A DNA stretch of 8,281 nt from an uncultured Planctomycetaceae bacterium (GTDB lineage Bacteria; Planctomycetota; Planctomycetia; Planctomycetales; Planctomycetaceae), in assembly GCA_903921605.1 (NCBI GenBank), contig CAIXQV010000843.1, positions 1-8,281 of the forward strand, given 5' to 3'. Positions 1 to 7,283 of this stretch are shown one piece after another. How positions within the stretch are numbered: the first letter of the stretch is position 1; each line of letters opens with the position of its first letter. The position numbers and the translations under genes were made by a program. Under the pieces are notes generated by a model that made no database searches, was not told the origin of the DNA, and saw only the letters and a program-made list of their open reading frames with translations.

Positions 1-657
1 CTGGATCGCGAAGAGAAGCTGGCGGAATCCACGGGCTGGCATCTTGAACTCATGCGTGCCGTGGCCAAAATTCGGATCGATGATGTGGCTGGAGCACAGC
101 CGCATCTTGATGTTGCGATGAGCACTCCGTTCTCTGAAATTGATTTTCTGTCGTCGACTGGTGTCATGGAATTGATGCAACGTCTTGCCGTGGTGGCTGA
201 CGAGGTCATGAAAGATCAACCGCTTGTGGCTCGAATCGAAGCGAGACTTCTGCGGTCCGGCCTGATGCCTGAAGTCTGGTTTCAGTGGCAGCGAGAATCC
301 GGCGATGCCAAACCCCTGGAGAACGTCAGACTTTATCGATGTCTTATACATCAGCCACTGGATGAATCGTGGGACAACGATCCGGATCGTCTCAACGATC
401 AAGAGGGCTGGACGCAGTACGTGACCGAGTGGGCGATCCTGGCTCAAACGGAGGACGAAGCAAGAGAAACCGCGCTGCGTTACCAGGCGATGTGCTGCTC
501 GTTGGAAGCGACCGTCCAGGAAGTTCTTGAGAGCGAAGAAACCTATACGGACTCAACGGGCCCGGTCTGGCAGGGAGCCCGCTATCCGGTCGGCGATGAC
601 GAAGAAGCGCTGGGCGAATTCTCCGATGATCAGAACGACGGCGAAGAGGATTTTTGA
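1..657 (+). CDS. Hypothetical protein, 3' part of gene, acidic C-terminus
   Basis: The reading frame is open from the first base and stops at TGA 655-657, so the gene starts upstream of the window and at least 218 codons are visible. The ATG at 52 has no convincing ribosome binding site and is probably internal. I do not recognise the family. The visible protein is soluble-looking, with no membrane segment or signal. It has hydrophobic-charged alternation around MELMQRLAVVADEVM, a segment PLVARIEARLL followed by PEVWFQWQRES that could be a beta-hairpin, and a tryptophan-rich stretch (DESWDNDP, EGWTQYVTEWAIL) leading into a helix TEDEARETALRYQAMC. The last 45 or so residues are strongly acidic and low in complexity (GDDEEALGEFSDD, NDGEEDF) and are probably disordered. 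The gene faces dapB across a short hairpin-bearing gap. That it is a real gene rests on frame length, codon-like composition and a well-placed terminator-like region after the stop. Confidence 0.7.
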   Translation: MDREEKLAESTGWHLELMRAVAKIRIDDVAGAQPHLDVAMSTPFSEIDFLSSTGVMELMQRLAVVADEVMKDQPLVARIEARLLRSGLMPEVWFQWQRESGDAKPLENVRLYRCLIHQPLDESWDNDPDRLNDQEGWTQYVTEWAILAQTEDEARETALRYQAMCCSLEATVQEVLESEETYTDSTGPVWQGARYPVGDDEEALGEFSDDQNDGEEDF

Positions 658-709
658 AACGGTTTCGGTAAAACGAATTGGCTAGTATCCAATAACTTCG
701 TTCATAGTC

Positions 710-773
710 CCGGCTTCAGTCGGCAAGCGATCTGAAGCCGGCTCCATGAACATCCTGCGGGCTGAAGCCCGCA
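710..773. terminator. Double hairpin between convergent genes (REP-like or bidirectional terminator)
   Basis: Two inverted repeats stand next to each other in the gap between two convergent genes. The first pairs CCGGCTTCAG (710-719) with CTGAAGCCGG (732-741), ten perfect base pairs round a 12-nt loop. The second pairs TGCGGGCT (756-763) with AGCCCGCA (766-773), eight perfect base pairs with almost no loop. Both contain the core TGAAGCC, which suggests one composite repeat element and not two chance hairpins. No clear T-run follows on either strand, so a classical intrinsic terminator is not proven. The position suits a two-way transcription end for the plus-strand gene on the left and dapB on the right. 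The rest of 658-811 shows nothing else I can name. Confidence 0.55.
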
Positions 774-811
774 CCAAAGGAAAACGCAATCGTCTTTCGA
801 GAACGCCCGTT

Positions 812-1606
812 CTACAGTCCCAGCACATCCGCCATCGAATACATCCCGGCCCCTTTTTGCACCACGTACTTGGCTGCGGCGAGGGCGCCGTAGGCGTAGC
901 TGTCTCGGGTATGTCCGCGAACCGTCAGATCGATCGTTTCGCCCATCATGCCAAACACGATCGTATGCTCACCAACATTATCGCCCGTGCGAACAGCGTG
1001 GTATCCAATCTCGTTCAGCGGCCGCTGGCCAACTCGACCTTCGCGACCGTGGACATGATTTTCCTGCCCCATCTGCTCGGCCACAATGCGACCGAACTGC
1101 AGAGCCGTCCCGCTGGGCGCGTCTTCCTTGAAGCGATGATGACGTTCGATGATTTCCACATCCACACCGTCGGCATTGTTCCGCAGTACGCGTGCCGCTT
1201 CTGACACGAGCTTCATGACGACATTCACCGCCATGCTCATGCTGGGAGCCATTACGATCGGTGTCGTTTGAGCAGCCGACATGACCATTTCACGCTGCTC
1301 TTTGGTAATCCCCGTCGTTGCGACGACGAGCGGAATTCGACGTGATTCGCAAGTTCGGACGATCGCTTCCAAACCGGCTGGTGTCGAGAAGTCGATGATA
1401 ACATCAACAGGGTCACCCAATTCTGATGTGATCAGAACTCCGGACTTTCCGGCCCCGGCGACTTCTCCGGCATCACGTCCAATGACATTGCTGCCGGACC
1501 ATTCCAAAGCCGCCGCCAAAGTCAATTCAGAATCCATCATGGTCAGCGCGACAACACGCTGCCCCATGCGACCACCCGCACCATTCACACCAACTCGAAG
1601 ACCCAT
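812..1606 (-). CDS. dapB: 4-hydroxy-tetrahydrodipicolinate reductase
   Basis: This 264-residue cytoplasmic enzyme reduces 4-hydroxy-tetrahydrodipicolinate with NAD(P)H in the diaminopimelate/lysine pathway. The N-terminal Rossmann motif is GVNGAGGRMGQRV (residues 6-18). It is followed by IDFSTPAGLEA (71-81), VVATTGIT (94-101), and the family signature ERHHRFKEDAPSGTA (154-168), in which His156 and Lys160 align with the catalytic histidine and lysine of the E. coli enzyme. VRTGDNVGEHT (205-215) completes the fold. The start is ATG at 1606: an AGGG box lies 9 nt upstream, and the protein then begins immediately at the Rossmann strand as in homologues. The frame stays open upstream to 1735, but that extension overlaps the preceding gene and has no family resemblance. 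The gene starts 29 nt after the stop of the oxidoreductase, on the same strand, so co-transcription is likely. The usual dapB substrate-loop sequence is slightly altered (APSMSMAVN). Confidence 0.96.
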   Translation of the reverse strand: MGLRVGVNGAGGRMGQRVVALTMMDSELTLAAALEWSGSNVIGRDAGEVAGAGKSGVLITSELGDPVDVIIDFSTPAGLEAIVRTCESRRIPLVVATTGITKEQREMVMSAAQTTPIVMAPSMSMAVNVVMKLVSEAARVLRNNADGVDVEIIERHHRFKEDAPSGTALQFGRIVAEQMGQENHVHGREGRVGQRPLNEIGYHAVRTGDNVGEHTIVFGMMGETIDLTVRGHTRDSYAYGALAAAKYVVQKGAGMYSMADVLGL

Positions 1607-1635
1607 GAACAGAAACCCTGATAAAGAAAGAAGGA

Positions 1636-2973
1636 TTAACCGACCGCTTCGACTTCGAAACCTTTGCGATACGACTTCGTCAGCATCTTGTTGGCAGCTT
1701 CGACATTGGTAAATTTCATTGCTGCAGAATCCCAATCCAGCTTCTGACCGGGAAGGCGAGCTGCCACGTTGCCCAACTGGACTGTTTCCGACAGAGGCCC
1801 CGCATAGTCAAAGCCGTCCGTGGTTTTCGTGCCAGCCATCGACGCATCAACCCAATCATGCCAATGATTTGCACCAGTAACTTCAGGCATCTTGTAGCCG
1901 GAGAATTTATCCTGCGGATACAGCCCTGGCTTGCCAACATGAGGCAACACCATAACGCCGCCTTCTCCGATAAAGAACGAACCGGCTGCAGGCAGCTCGA
2001 CGCCCTCGGGCAATTGTGCCAGATCGCGAGGTGGTTTCAAACCGCCATCTCGCCAGGTGACTTTAATCGTTGCACCAGCCGTACGTTCGTTACCTGGGAA
2101 TTCATAGTACAGTGTTTCCGGGCCCGGCCAGACTTCTGATGTTGTTCCGGCGTTCTCGGCCAGAATTGAAGTTGGAGCTGTGATCCCCAAAGCCGTGAAT
2201 ACCGGATCCAGAACGTGACAGCCAAAGTCGCCCAATCCGCCGGAGCCGAAATCCTGCCAGTCACGCCATTTGAATGGATGGTAAACATCAGCAGCAAATG
2301 GTCGTTCGGCCGCTGCACCCAACCACAGATCCCAATCCACGCCAGCCGGTACTGGAGACGAAGCTGGTCGGTCCGTGCGATTGTTGTACTGTCGCCCCGA
2401 AACACCAACCCACGAATGAACTTCTTTAACTTTGCCAATGGCTCCTGTCTGGATCAGCTTCACGCCCAGACGATATTCGGCAGCCGAATGAATCTGATTG
2501 CCCATTTGCGTGGTGATGCCCATTTTCTCGGCCATCAAACGCATCTGGCGAGCTTCCCAGACGGTATGAGTCAATGGCTTCTGACAGTAAACATGCTTGC
2601 CCATTTTCATCGCCATCATGGCAATCGGAGCATGCATATGGTCGGGAGTTGAAACAATCACACCATCAACCTTGTCGCCCAGTTCAGACAGACACTTGCG
2701 ATAGTCTGCAAAGTGAGGCACCCCGGGGAACTCTGCATCAACCTTGTCAAAACGACCGGCATCGATATCACAGAAGCCTACGAATTTGACTTTCGTGTGT
2801 TTGCCAACACTCGACAGGTCCGCCCACCCCATCCCGTTCACGCCAATCGCGGCAACATGGAACTCTTTCTCCAGAGTGGAGGCTCGCACAATCGCCGGAG
2901 CTGCAAAAGCGGCCGAGGCTGCAACTGCAGACTGAGCCAGGAATCCACGGCGAGCAATCTTCTTCTGAGACAT
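1636..2973 (-). CDS. Tat-exported Gfo/Idh/MocA family oxidoreductase
   Basis: A 445-residue NAD(P)-dependent oxidoreductase of the sugar/inositol dehydrogenase type. Residues 1-32 form a twin-arginine signal (ARRGFLAQ, then an alanine-rich stretch ending AAPAIVRAS), so the folded protein, probably with bound cofactor, is likely exported. The Rossmann domain starts at FHVAAIGVNGMGW (38-50) and has an acidic strand end CDID (68-71). STPDHMHAPIA (108-118) and CQKPLTHT (130-137) mark the nucleotide and catalytic-lysine region; Gln131 stands where many family members have Glu in the EKP motif, a variant I know as common in planctomycete paralogues. GDFGCHVLD (248-256) supplies the conserved Asp/His pair. 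A C-terminal NHWHDWVDA motif fits the planctomycete subfamily. The start ATG has a strong GGAGGG box 7 nt upstream. The substrate cannot be deduced; a sugar or sugar acid is the family's usual choice. It is the first gene of a pair with dapB. Confidence 0.94.
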   Translation of the reverse strand: MSQKKIARRGFLAQSAVAASAAFAAPAIVRASTLEKEFHVAAIGVNGMGWADLSSVGKHTKVKFVGFCDIDAGRFDKVDAEFPGVPHFADYRKCLSELGDKVDGVIVSTPDHMHAPIAMMAMKMGKHVYCQKPLTHTVWEARQMRLMAEKMGITTQMGNQIHSAAEYRLGVKLIQTGAIGKVKEVHSWVGVSGRQYNNRTDRPASSPVPAGVDWDLWLGAAAERPFAADVYHPFKWRDWQDFGSGGLGDFGCHVLDPVFTALGITAPTSILAENAGTTSEVWPGPETLYYEFPGNERTAGATIKVTWRDGGLKPPRDLAQLPEGVELPAAGSFFIGEGGVMVLPHVGKPGLYPQDKFSGYKMPEVTGANHWHDWVDASMAGTKTTDGFDYAGPLSETVQLGNVAARLPGQKLDWDSAAMKFTNVEAANKMLTKSYRKGFEVEAVG

Positions 2974-2998
2974 AACGATACCCTCCCCAACTGAGACC

Positions 2999-3018
2999 TC
3001 AAAGCTTTGACATCAAAG
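2999..3018. promoter_or_regulatory. Alternating TCAAAG half-sites, possible operator
   Basis: TCAAAGCTTTGA (2999-3010) is a perfect 12-bp palindrome. Its right half is reused with TCAAAG at 3013-3018 to give a second inverted pair, CTTTGA-CA-TCAAAG. Three half-sites in alternating orientation thus sit 26-45 nt upstream of the oxidoreductase ATG, just outside its ribosome binding site (2981-2988). That is where an operator overlapping the transcription start could lie. No matching regulator is encoded in the window and no convincing -35/-10 pair was found, so the role is a guess. Confidence 0.3.
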
Positions 3019-3249
3019 CAATCGCTGCAAGGATGTTACATCGTGTCCGCGCGAATCAAAAGTGAACGCGTAGCCATATGCACGTAAGGGAGGGGCGTTG
3101 CGAATTTCCGTCAGCCTTCTGTGGCGGTCGGGAATATCAAGGCTCGCCACGAACTGAATGCGTGCGATGGAGCAATTCAGCTCGTCGCGATCCAGGCCAA
3201 TCAAGTCAAACTCACCGAGCTGCGAATGTCCTTTCGAACACGATCAAGT

Positions 3250-3329
3250 TTGAACGCAGAGGTCGCGGAGATTCGCAGAATTTTGTGCATTGTGCCTACT
3301 CTGCGTTCCTCCGCGAACCCTGCGTTCAA
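3250..3329. repeat. Long imperfect inverted repeat of GCG-rich modules
   Basis: The left arm (3250-3270, beginning TTGAACGCAGAGG) pairs with the right arm (3309-3329, ending CCTGCGTTCAA) with two mismatches over 21 positions, around a 38-nt loop. The right side reads as three similar modules of 9-10 nt (CTCTGCGTT, CCTCCGCGA, ACCCTGCGTT). This is the same design as the arms of the array near 6840-7905, though the sequence is different. It looks like a gene-less relative of that element type. It lies downstream of the isochorismatase/ThuA gene. Apart from this, the hairpin at 3345 and the half-sites at 2999, the gap 2974-3393 shows nothing coding: the short frames crossing it have no ribosome binding sites and consist of repeat sequence. 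Confidence 0.6.
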
Positions 3330-3344
3330 GACTTCAGAGCATAA

Positions 3345-3365
3345 CCGGACGCTAACGCGTTCCGG
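3345..3365. terminator. Compact hairpin behind the isochorismatase/ThuA gene
   Basis: CCGGACGC (3345-3352) pairs with GCG-T-TCCGG (3357-3365) with one bulged T and a TAAC loop. It lies 28 nt after the stop codon of the minus-strand gene. No T-run follows on that strand, so it may be a REP-like element or a weak terminator. From memory, a hairpin with this CCGG-ACGC-TAAC-GCGT-TCCGG layout is frequent between genes in planctomycete genomes; that is recall, not a search result. Confidence 0.5.
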
Positions 3366-3393
3366 CTGATGCATTGCCTTTGACGCGACCCAA

Positions 3394-4941
3394 TCACGGC
3401 GATTGGCTGAGCACAAGGCAGGCGTTCTTCAGCAGGTGTCGAAATGCAGGCTGCTGGAAATCGCCGACATGTCCCAGCGATGTATAGAACGTCGTTCCGC
3501 CGTCCGCTCGCTTGTTCAGCCACGCGATGGGTTCAGAAGGCTTGTCTGGTATCGTGCCGATCAGCAGTGGCATTGCCGTCGATTGCAGCGGGCTGACCTG
3601 ATACAGCGAACCTTTGCCGATCAGCTCTTTCAGGTTGACTCCGGCCAGAACTCCCGTGTCCAAAGCCGCACCTTCAGCAACGGTGATCGTTGTTTCCGGT
3701 CCAGCTCCGTGATGATTCGTGTAACTGCCGCCGATCACATCTTTGTCAAATTCCTTCCAGTCTGCCCGACCTTCCGGCGCCGGCTTATCACGCAGACAGA
3801 ACGAATGATTCGCCGTGCGAATACCCACGACCGGTTTTCCGGCTGCGATGAACTCACGCACAATCGTCATTTGTTCCGGCAACAGCGTTCGTCGTCGAAC
3901 GCTGAACAACGCAATATCCGCAGACTTCAACACATCCAGCCCGGGAAGAATACTGCCATCCTGAGCGTCACCATAAACCAGACTGACTTTGAAGTCCCTG
4001 CCCAGTTCTGTACGAGCGAACTCCGTCAGTGAAACTTCTGTCTTGTACTCCGGCTCAGACATCAGAATGGCCAAATGCTTCCGCTGATCGTCCTTGAACC
4101 GGAATGGCTCGCCGCCGACAAGATCCGTGCTGTTCACTGTCGGGCACCAGTATTGTTCGATGTGTTCGGCGATAAGATCATTGCCCGTGAAGTGAGACAC
4201 AAACGGAGCTTTCGCAGGGTTGTACATCGTGTCCGTCATGTCTCGCATCAACACAACGCTCTGGCCCTGCCGAACCATCTGGCGAATCGAAAACGGCCGT
4301 CCGAGAACACACATGTTGGTGTGAACTCCCATCACGATCACGTTTTTAATCCCTCGCTGCTTCATCAAATAAAACGCTTCCGCGCTTTCGGTGATCGCGT
4401 CACCGTCAGCGATTTCGATCGCAGGATGCTGACGGCTCCACGCGCGAAAGTTTTTTACCGGCGGATCGCAGTCACAACCACCATCGGAATCATCAATTGG
4501 CAGCTTCTCGCCCTCTCGAGTTTTGTCCAGATACACCCAGCGTTCCAGCGGAATATCCGTCTTCACAACCGGTGCCGCCTGAGCCATCTTGCGCTGCGGG
4601 GTATCTTTGTAAAAGTCCATCGTATCGCTCGGGCAGTGAATGATAAACACGCCCTTCGCGCGAGCCACCTTGATCACTTCATTCATTCGCGGAGCCATCT
4701 CGCCCACTCGCGCGGCCGACTGTTTGCACCAGTGGTCATCCCACATGTCACAGACCACAATGCAGGTCTGTGATGGCATCCATTCGGTGGACTTTGTTAC
4801 CGAGTGCCAGCGATTGGTTCCCGGTTCAACTTCTGTCCGAGACCGCGTGTTGAGAATCAACTTGTCTTCCGTCGAAACAACAGCGGTCGACATTGAGATT
4901 GTCACTGAGATCAACGAAAGAAATCGCAGAACACTCGACAT
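3394..4941 (-). CDS. Secreted isochorismatase-family hydrolase fused to a ThuA-like domain
   Basis: A 515-residue two-domain protein. The start is ATG at 4941 because AAAGGA lies 7 nt upstream and the protein then opens with a signal-peptide-like segment (MSSVLRFLSLISVTIS, mature part from about residue 23); a GTG at 4971 in the same frame lacks these features. Residues about 58-270 are an isochorismatase/nicotinamidase-like hydrolase: VVCDMWDDHWC carries the catalytic Asp (about 65), and GVHTNMCVLGR the nucleophile Cys (about 211). A CDCDPP stretch lies between them. Residues about 290-512 resemble the ThuA-like/class I glutamine-amidotransferase fold: AILMSEPEY, LKSADIALFSVRRRTLLPEQMTIVREFIAAGKPVVGIRTANHSF, GGSYTNHHG, and a C-terminal TSLGHVGDFQQPAFRHLLKNA. 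ThuA-like domains are linked to sugar metabolism, but the exact role is uncertain. The gene follows the CocE-type hydrolase by 75 nt on the same strand, suggesting joint transcription. The substrate is unknown; amide hydrolysis outside the cytoplasm is an inference. Confidence 0.88.
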   Translation of the reverse strand: MSSVLRFLSLISVTISMSTAVVSTEDKLILNTRSRTEVEPGTNRWHSVTKSTEWMPSQTCIVVCDMWDDHWCKQSAARVGEMAPRMNEVIKVARAKGVFIIHCPSDTMDFYKDTPQRKMAQAAPVVKTDIPLERWVYLDKTREGEKLPIDDSDGGCDCDPPVKNFRAWSRQHPAIEIADGDAITESAEAFYLMKQRGIKNVIVMGVHTNMCVLGRPFSIRQMVRQGQSVVLMRDMTDTMYNPAKAPFVSHFTGNDLIAEHIEQYWCPTVNSTDLVGGEPFRFKDDQRKHLAILMSEPEYKTEVSLTEFARTELGRDFKVSLVYGDAQDGSILPGLDVLKSADIALFSVRRRTLLPEQMTIVREFIAAGKPVVGIRTANHSFCLRDKPAPEGRADWKEFDKDVIGGSYTNHHGAGPETTITVAEGAALDTGVLAGVNLKELIGKGSLYQVSPLQSTAMPLLIGTIPDKPSEPIAWLNKRADGGTTFYTSLGHVGDFQQPAFRHLLKNACLVLSQSP

Positions 4942-5016
4942 CAGACAGTCCTTTACGAAGTTCGCAGGCACAACATCAGGTGCGGAAGTGAAAGGTTGAG
5001 AAGCCGCTGATCTGCA

Positions 5017-6684
5017 TTATTTGGCGGCAGGTTCGGCCAACACTGGGGCAATAATTCGCGACTGATATTTTGAATTGTGATGAATCGTGTTTGTCGCTGT
5101 GGCGGCATCCTCGGGAAACTCAATCGTCGCTGGTTTGCCATTTTGAGGATTCGGTTCATACAGCGGCGCCCCGGTGCTGGCGACGGTGACTCGAATTCGA
5201 TGTCCCTTGTTGAAGATCTGGCTGATCCAACCCACATCAAACGCCACTTTGGCCACTTCGCCGGGCTTCAGCATCACTTCGTGATCAAAACCGTCGCGAT
5301 AACGCAGACGCTGTGGATAATCCACGATCAGGATTGATCGGCCATCCGGATAGACGTCGGAAACACGAACGATCACATCAGTGTCTGGAGCGGTTGATGA
5401 CATAAACAGCTCAGCTCGAATTCGTCCGGTCCATTCGAGCGGTGATTCAATAACCGGCGTCGTAAATGTACGCACTTCAGCCTGTTTCTCGAATGCACTC
5501 GCGTCCGCAGCCCCGGGGAATGATGTGCCGGGAATCTCCATCGGATGACGAGGATCACTGATCAGGCTGGTGGAGCCGGCGTCATTCGTCGGAGCCTTTG
5601 GAGTCAACAGCCCGTCGGCTGCGAGAAACATTGAAATGCTGTTCGCTGCCGGAGGAAAGTCATCGGCCGTTCGCCAGACATTGCCAGGAGCACCTTCTTC
5701 TCCGACGGCTCCCATGACGTAGTATCGCACGGCCGGTTCTTTGTCGACGCCGGTGGCTTTGCCCTTCAACCAGTAATCAAACCAGCGAATCATGTGCTCA
5801 TGTTCGGGCCACGCCGCGTTTTCCGGATACGTGAGTTCTGCAACTTTGAAGCCTTTGTTGAGACGTCCGTGGAGCCACGGCCCGATGATCAACTGCTGCT
5901 TGCCGCGCGAGTTCTCGCCACCGTGATGCTGCCTTCCCTGAAAGCTCGCGATGGAACCCTGGTTCATAAAGTCGTACCAGCTTCCGATTGTGAAGCATGG
6001 TACGTTCATCTTCGCAAAGTGGAGCGAACAGTCTTCGTCCTTCCAATAGTCATCGAAGTTCGGATGCATCAGCCATTCCTGAAGCAACCGATCGTTGTCT
6101 TCAGGATTGCGACAGTTGCCTCCCAGCGATTTAAAGCGTGCCGGACGATTGGTGCCGCCGATGCGATACCCTTCATGAAACAGGCTGAGTCCTGTATCGA
6201 CCATGTACTGTGCCGTCAGATGCGGCGGCTGAGTGACTGCAAGAAAGTTCTGAGCATAGCCGGCCTGAGAACTGCCGAACGTCCCGACCTTGCCGGTACT
6301 CCATGGTTGAGTCCCCAACCATTCACAGGCGTCATGTCCATCCTTCAATTCGCCCCAGCCGAGTGCTCGATATCCAACCCATGTGCCTTCGGATTTATGC
6401 GTTCCGCGATAGTTAACCATCGCGACAACATAACCGGCCTCAGCAAGTCTGGCGGCGGCCTTGCGAGTTCCCGCGCCGCTGATGTCGGCATATCGCTGCT
6501 CGAACAACGCCGGCCACGGTCCCTGCCCCTGTGGAAAATAGAGATACGCCGAAAGATGCTTCCCGTCACGCATTGGGATCATCTGATGTTTCTCTGTCAC
6601 CGTTCCCAGGTCAACATCCTGGAAGGCATCGACTTTCGCCTGTAGGGCCAACGCACACATCAACATCATCAGCAAGGGACGCAT
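5017..6684 (-). CDS. Secreted CocE/NonD family hydrolase (X-Pro dipeptidyl-peptidase-like)
   Basis: A 555-residue serine hydrolase of the cocaine esterase/alpha-amino-acid ester hydrolase group, which cleaves esters or acyl-amide bonds. The start is ATG at 6684: GGAG lies 7 nt upstream and a signal peptide follows directly (MRPLLMMLMCALALQAKVDA). The frame is open to 6726, but that start has no ribosome binding site. The alpha/beta-hydrolase core opens with MIPMRDGKHLSAYLYFP and ALFEQRY, then VAMVNYRGTHKSEG. GSSQAGY carries the nucleophile Ser (about 139), GSWYDF the probable Asp (about 238), and GPWLHG the His (about 272). The C-terminal jelly-roll domain shows SPLEWTGRIRAELFMSS, PDTDVIVRVSDVYPDGRS and GHRIRVTVAS. 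Length and domain order are normal for the family. It is the first gene of a pair with the isochorismatase/ThuA fusion. The exact substrate cannot be told from sequence. Confidence 0.93.
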   Translation of the reverse strand: MRPLLMMLMCALALQAKVDAFQDVDLGTVTEKHQMIPMRDGKHLSAYLYFPQGQGPWPALFEQRYADISGAGTRKAAARLAEAGYVVAMVNYRGTHKSEGTWVGYRALGWGELKDGHDACEWLGTQPWSTGKVGTFGSSQAGYAQNFLAVTQPPHLTAQYMVDTGLSLFHEGYRIGGTNRPARFKSLGGNCRNPEDNDRLLQEWLMHPNFDDYWKDEDCSLHFAKMNVPCFTIGSWYDFMNQGSIASFQGRQHHGGENSRGKQQLIIGPWLHGRLNKGFKVAELTYPENAAWPEHEHMIRWFDYWLKGKATGVDKEPAVRYYVMGAVGEEGAPGNVWRTADDFPPAANSISMFLAADGLLTPKAPTNDAGSTSLISDPRHPMEIPGTSFPGAADASAFEKQAEVRTFTTPVIESPLEWTGRIRAELFMSSTAPDTDVIVRVSDVYPDGRSILIVDYPQRLRYRDGFDHEVMLKPGEVAKVAFDVGWISQIFNKGHRIRVTVASTGAPLYEPNPQNGKPATIEFPEDAATATNTIHHNSKYQSRIIAPVLAEPAAK

Positions 6685-6789
6685 CTTTGAACTCCGTTGG
6701 TTACGTTGGCGGGAAAATTTGAACATCGCAGGGACGATAATCTAGCGGTCCGCCAAGCCGGAAACGAGCGAATGGCCGTTTGAATGTTG

Positions 6790-6951
6790 CCGGAATAACT
6801 TGAGCCGTTTTGCGATCACCGAGTTCTTGAAGACAGACTCACGCGAAGGCCCGGAGTCGCGAAGAAGACAATCGTGGGTGCCGTTCACTTCGCGTCTTCG
6901 CGTGACACCTGCTTCAACCTGCGTACCGACCTTGGGCTAGACGGTCATTTC
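6790..6951. repeat. Array unit 1 (162 bp)
   Basis: Left arm 6839-6864, right arm 6888-6907. The right arm has two 8-nt modules (CTTCGCGT twice) where unit 2 has three. This is the most diverged unit at its left edge (CTTGAGCC in place of CTCCAGCC), as expected of the outer end of an array. The outer TTGAAG (6827-6832) pairs with CTTCAA (6912-6917), lengthening the potential hairpin to about 91 nt. Confidence 0.9.
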
Positions 6952-7121
6952 CCGGAATAACTCCAGCCGTTTTGCAATCACAGAGTTTTTGAAGACAGAC
7001 TCACGCGAAGGCCCGGAGTCGCGAAGAAGACAATAGTGGGTGCCGTTTACTTCGCGTCTTAGCGCCTTCGCGTGACACCTGCTTCAACCTGCGTATCGAC
7101 CTTGGGCTAGACCGTCATTTG
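6952..7121. repeat. Array unit 2 (170 bp), intact three-module right arm
   Basis: Left arm 7001-7026 and right arm 7050-7075 pair at 22 of 26 positions. The right arm has three modules, CTTCGCGT, CTTAGCGC and CTTCGCGT. This is the longest unit and probably the ancestral form, since both shorter units can be derived from it by loss of 8 nt. Confidence 0.9.
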
Positions 7122-7283
7122 CCGGAATAACTCCAGCCGTTTTGCAATCACAGAGTTTTTGAAGACAGACTCACGCGAAGGCGCGGAGACGCGAAGAAGA
7201 CAATCGTGGGTGCCGTTCACTTCGCGTCTTAGCGTGACACCTGCTTTAACCTGCGTACCGAACTTGGGCTAGACGGTCATTTG
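7122..7283. repeat. Array unit 3 (162 bp)
   Basis: Left arm 7171-7196 reads GGCGCGGAGACGCG where the other units read GGCCCGGAGTCGCG, which improves pairing with a CTTCGCGT-type arm. The right arm (from 7220) is CTTCGCGT-CTTAGCGT, again one 8-nt module shorter than unit 2 but cut at a different point from unit 1. Confidence 0.9.

Noticed and set aside
746..1204. Plus-strand frame starting within the hairpin region and running opposite dapB
   Set aside because: It begins in non-coding repeat sequence and lies antisense to a clear dapB.
1607..1735. Longer dapB with an N-terminal extension
   Set aside because: The extension overlaps the oxidoreductase gene, and the internal ATG at 1606 has an AGGG box and begins exactly at the family's first strand.
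4075..4773. Plus-strand open frame of 232 codons opposite the isochorismatase/ThuA gene
   Set aside because: Antisense shadow, with His- and Arg-rich translation typical of the reverse of a coding strand and no initiation signal.
5794..6645. Plus-strand open frame of 283 codons opposite the CocE-type hydrolase
   Set aside because: It is antisense to a gene with intact catalytic motifs and a signal peptide, has no ribosome binding site, and its translation shows no recognisable fold.
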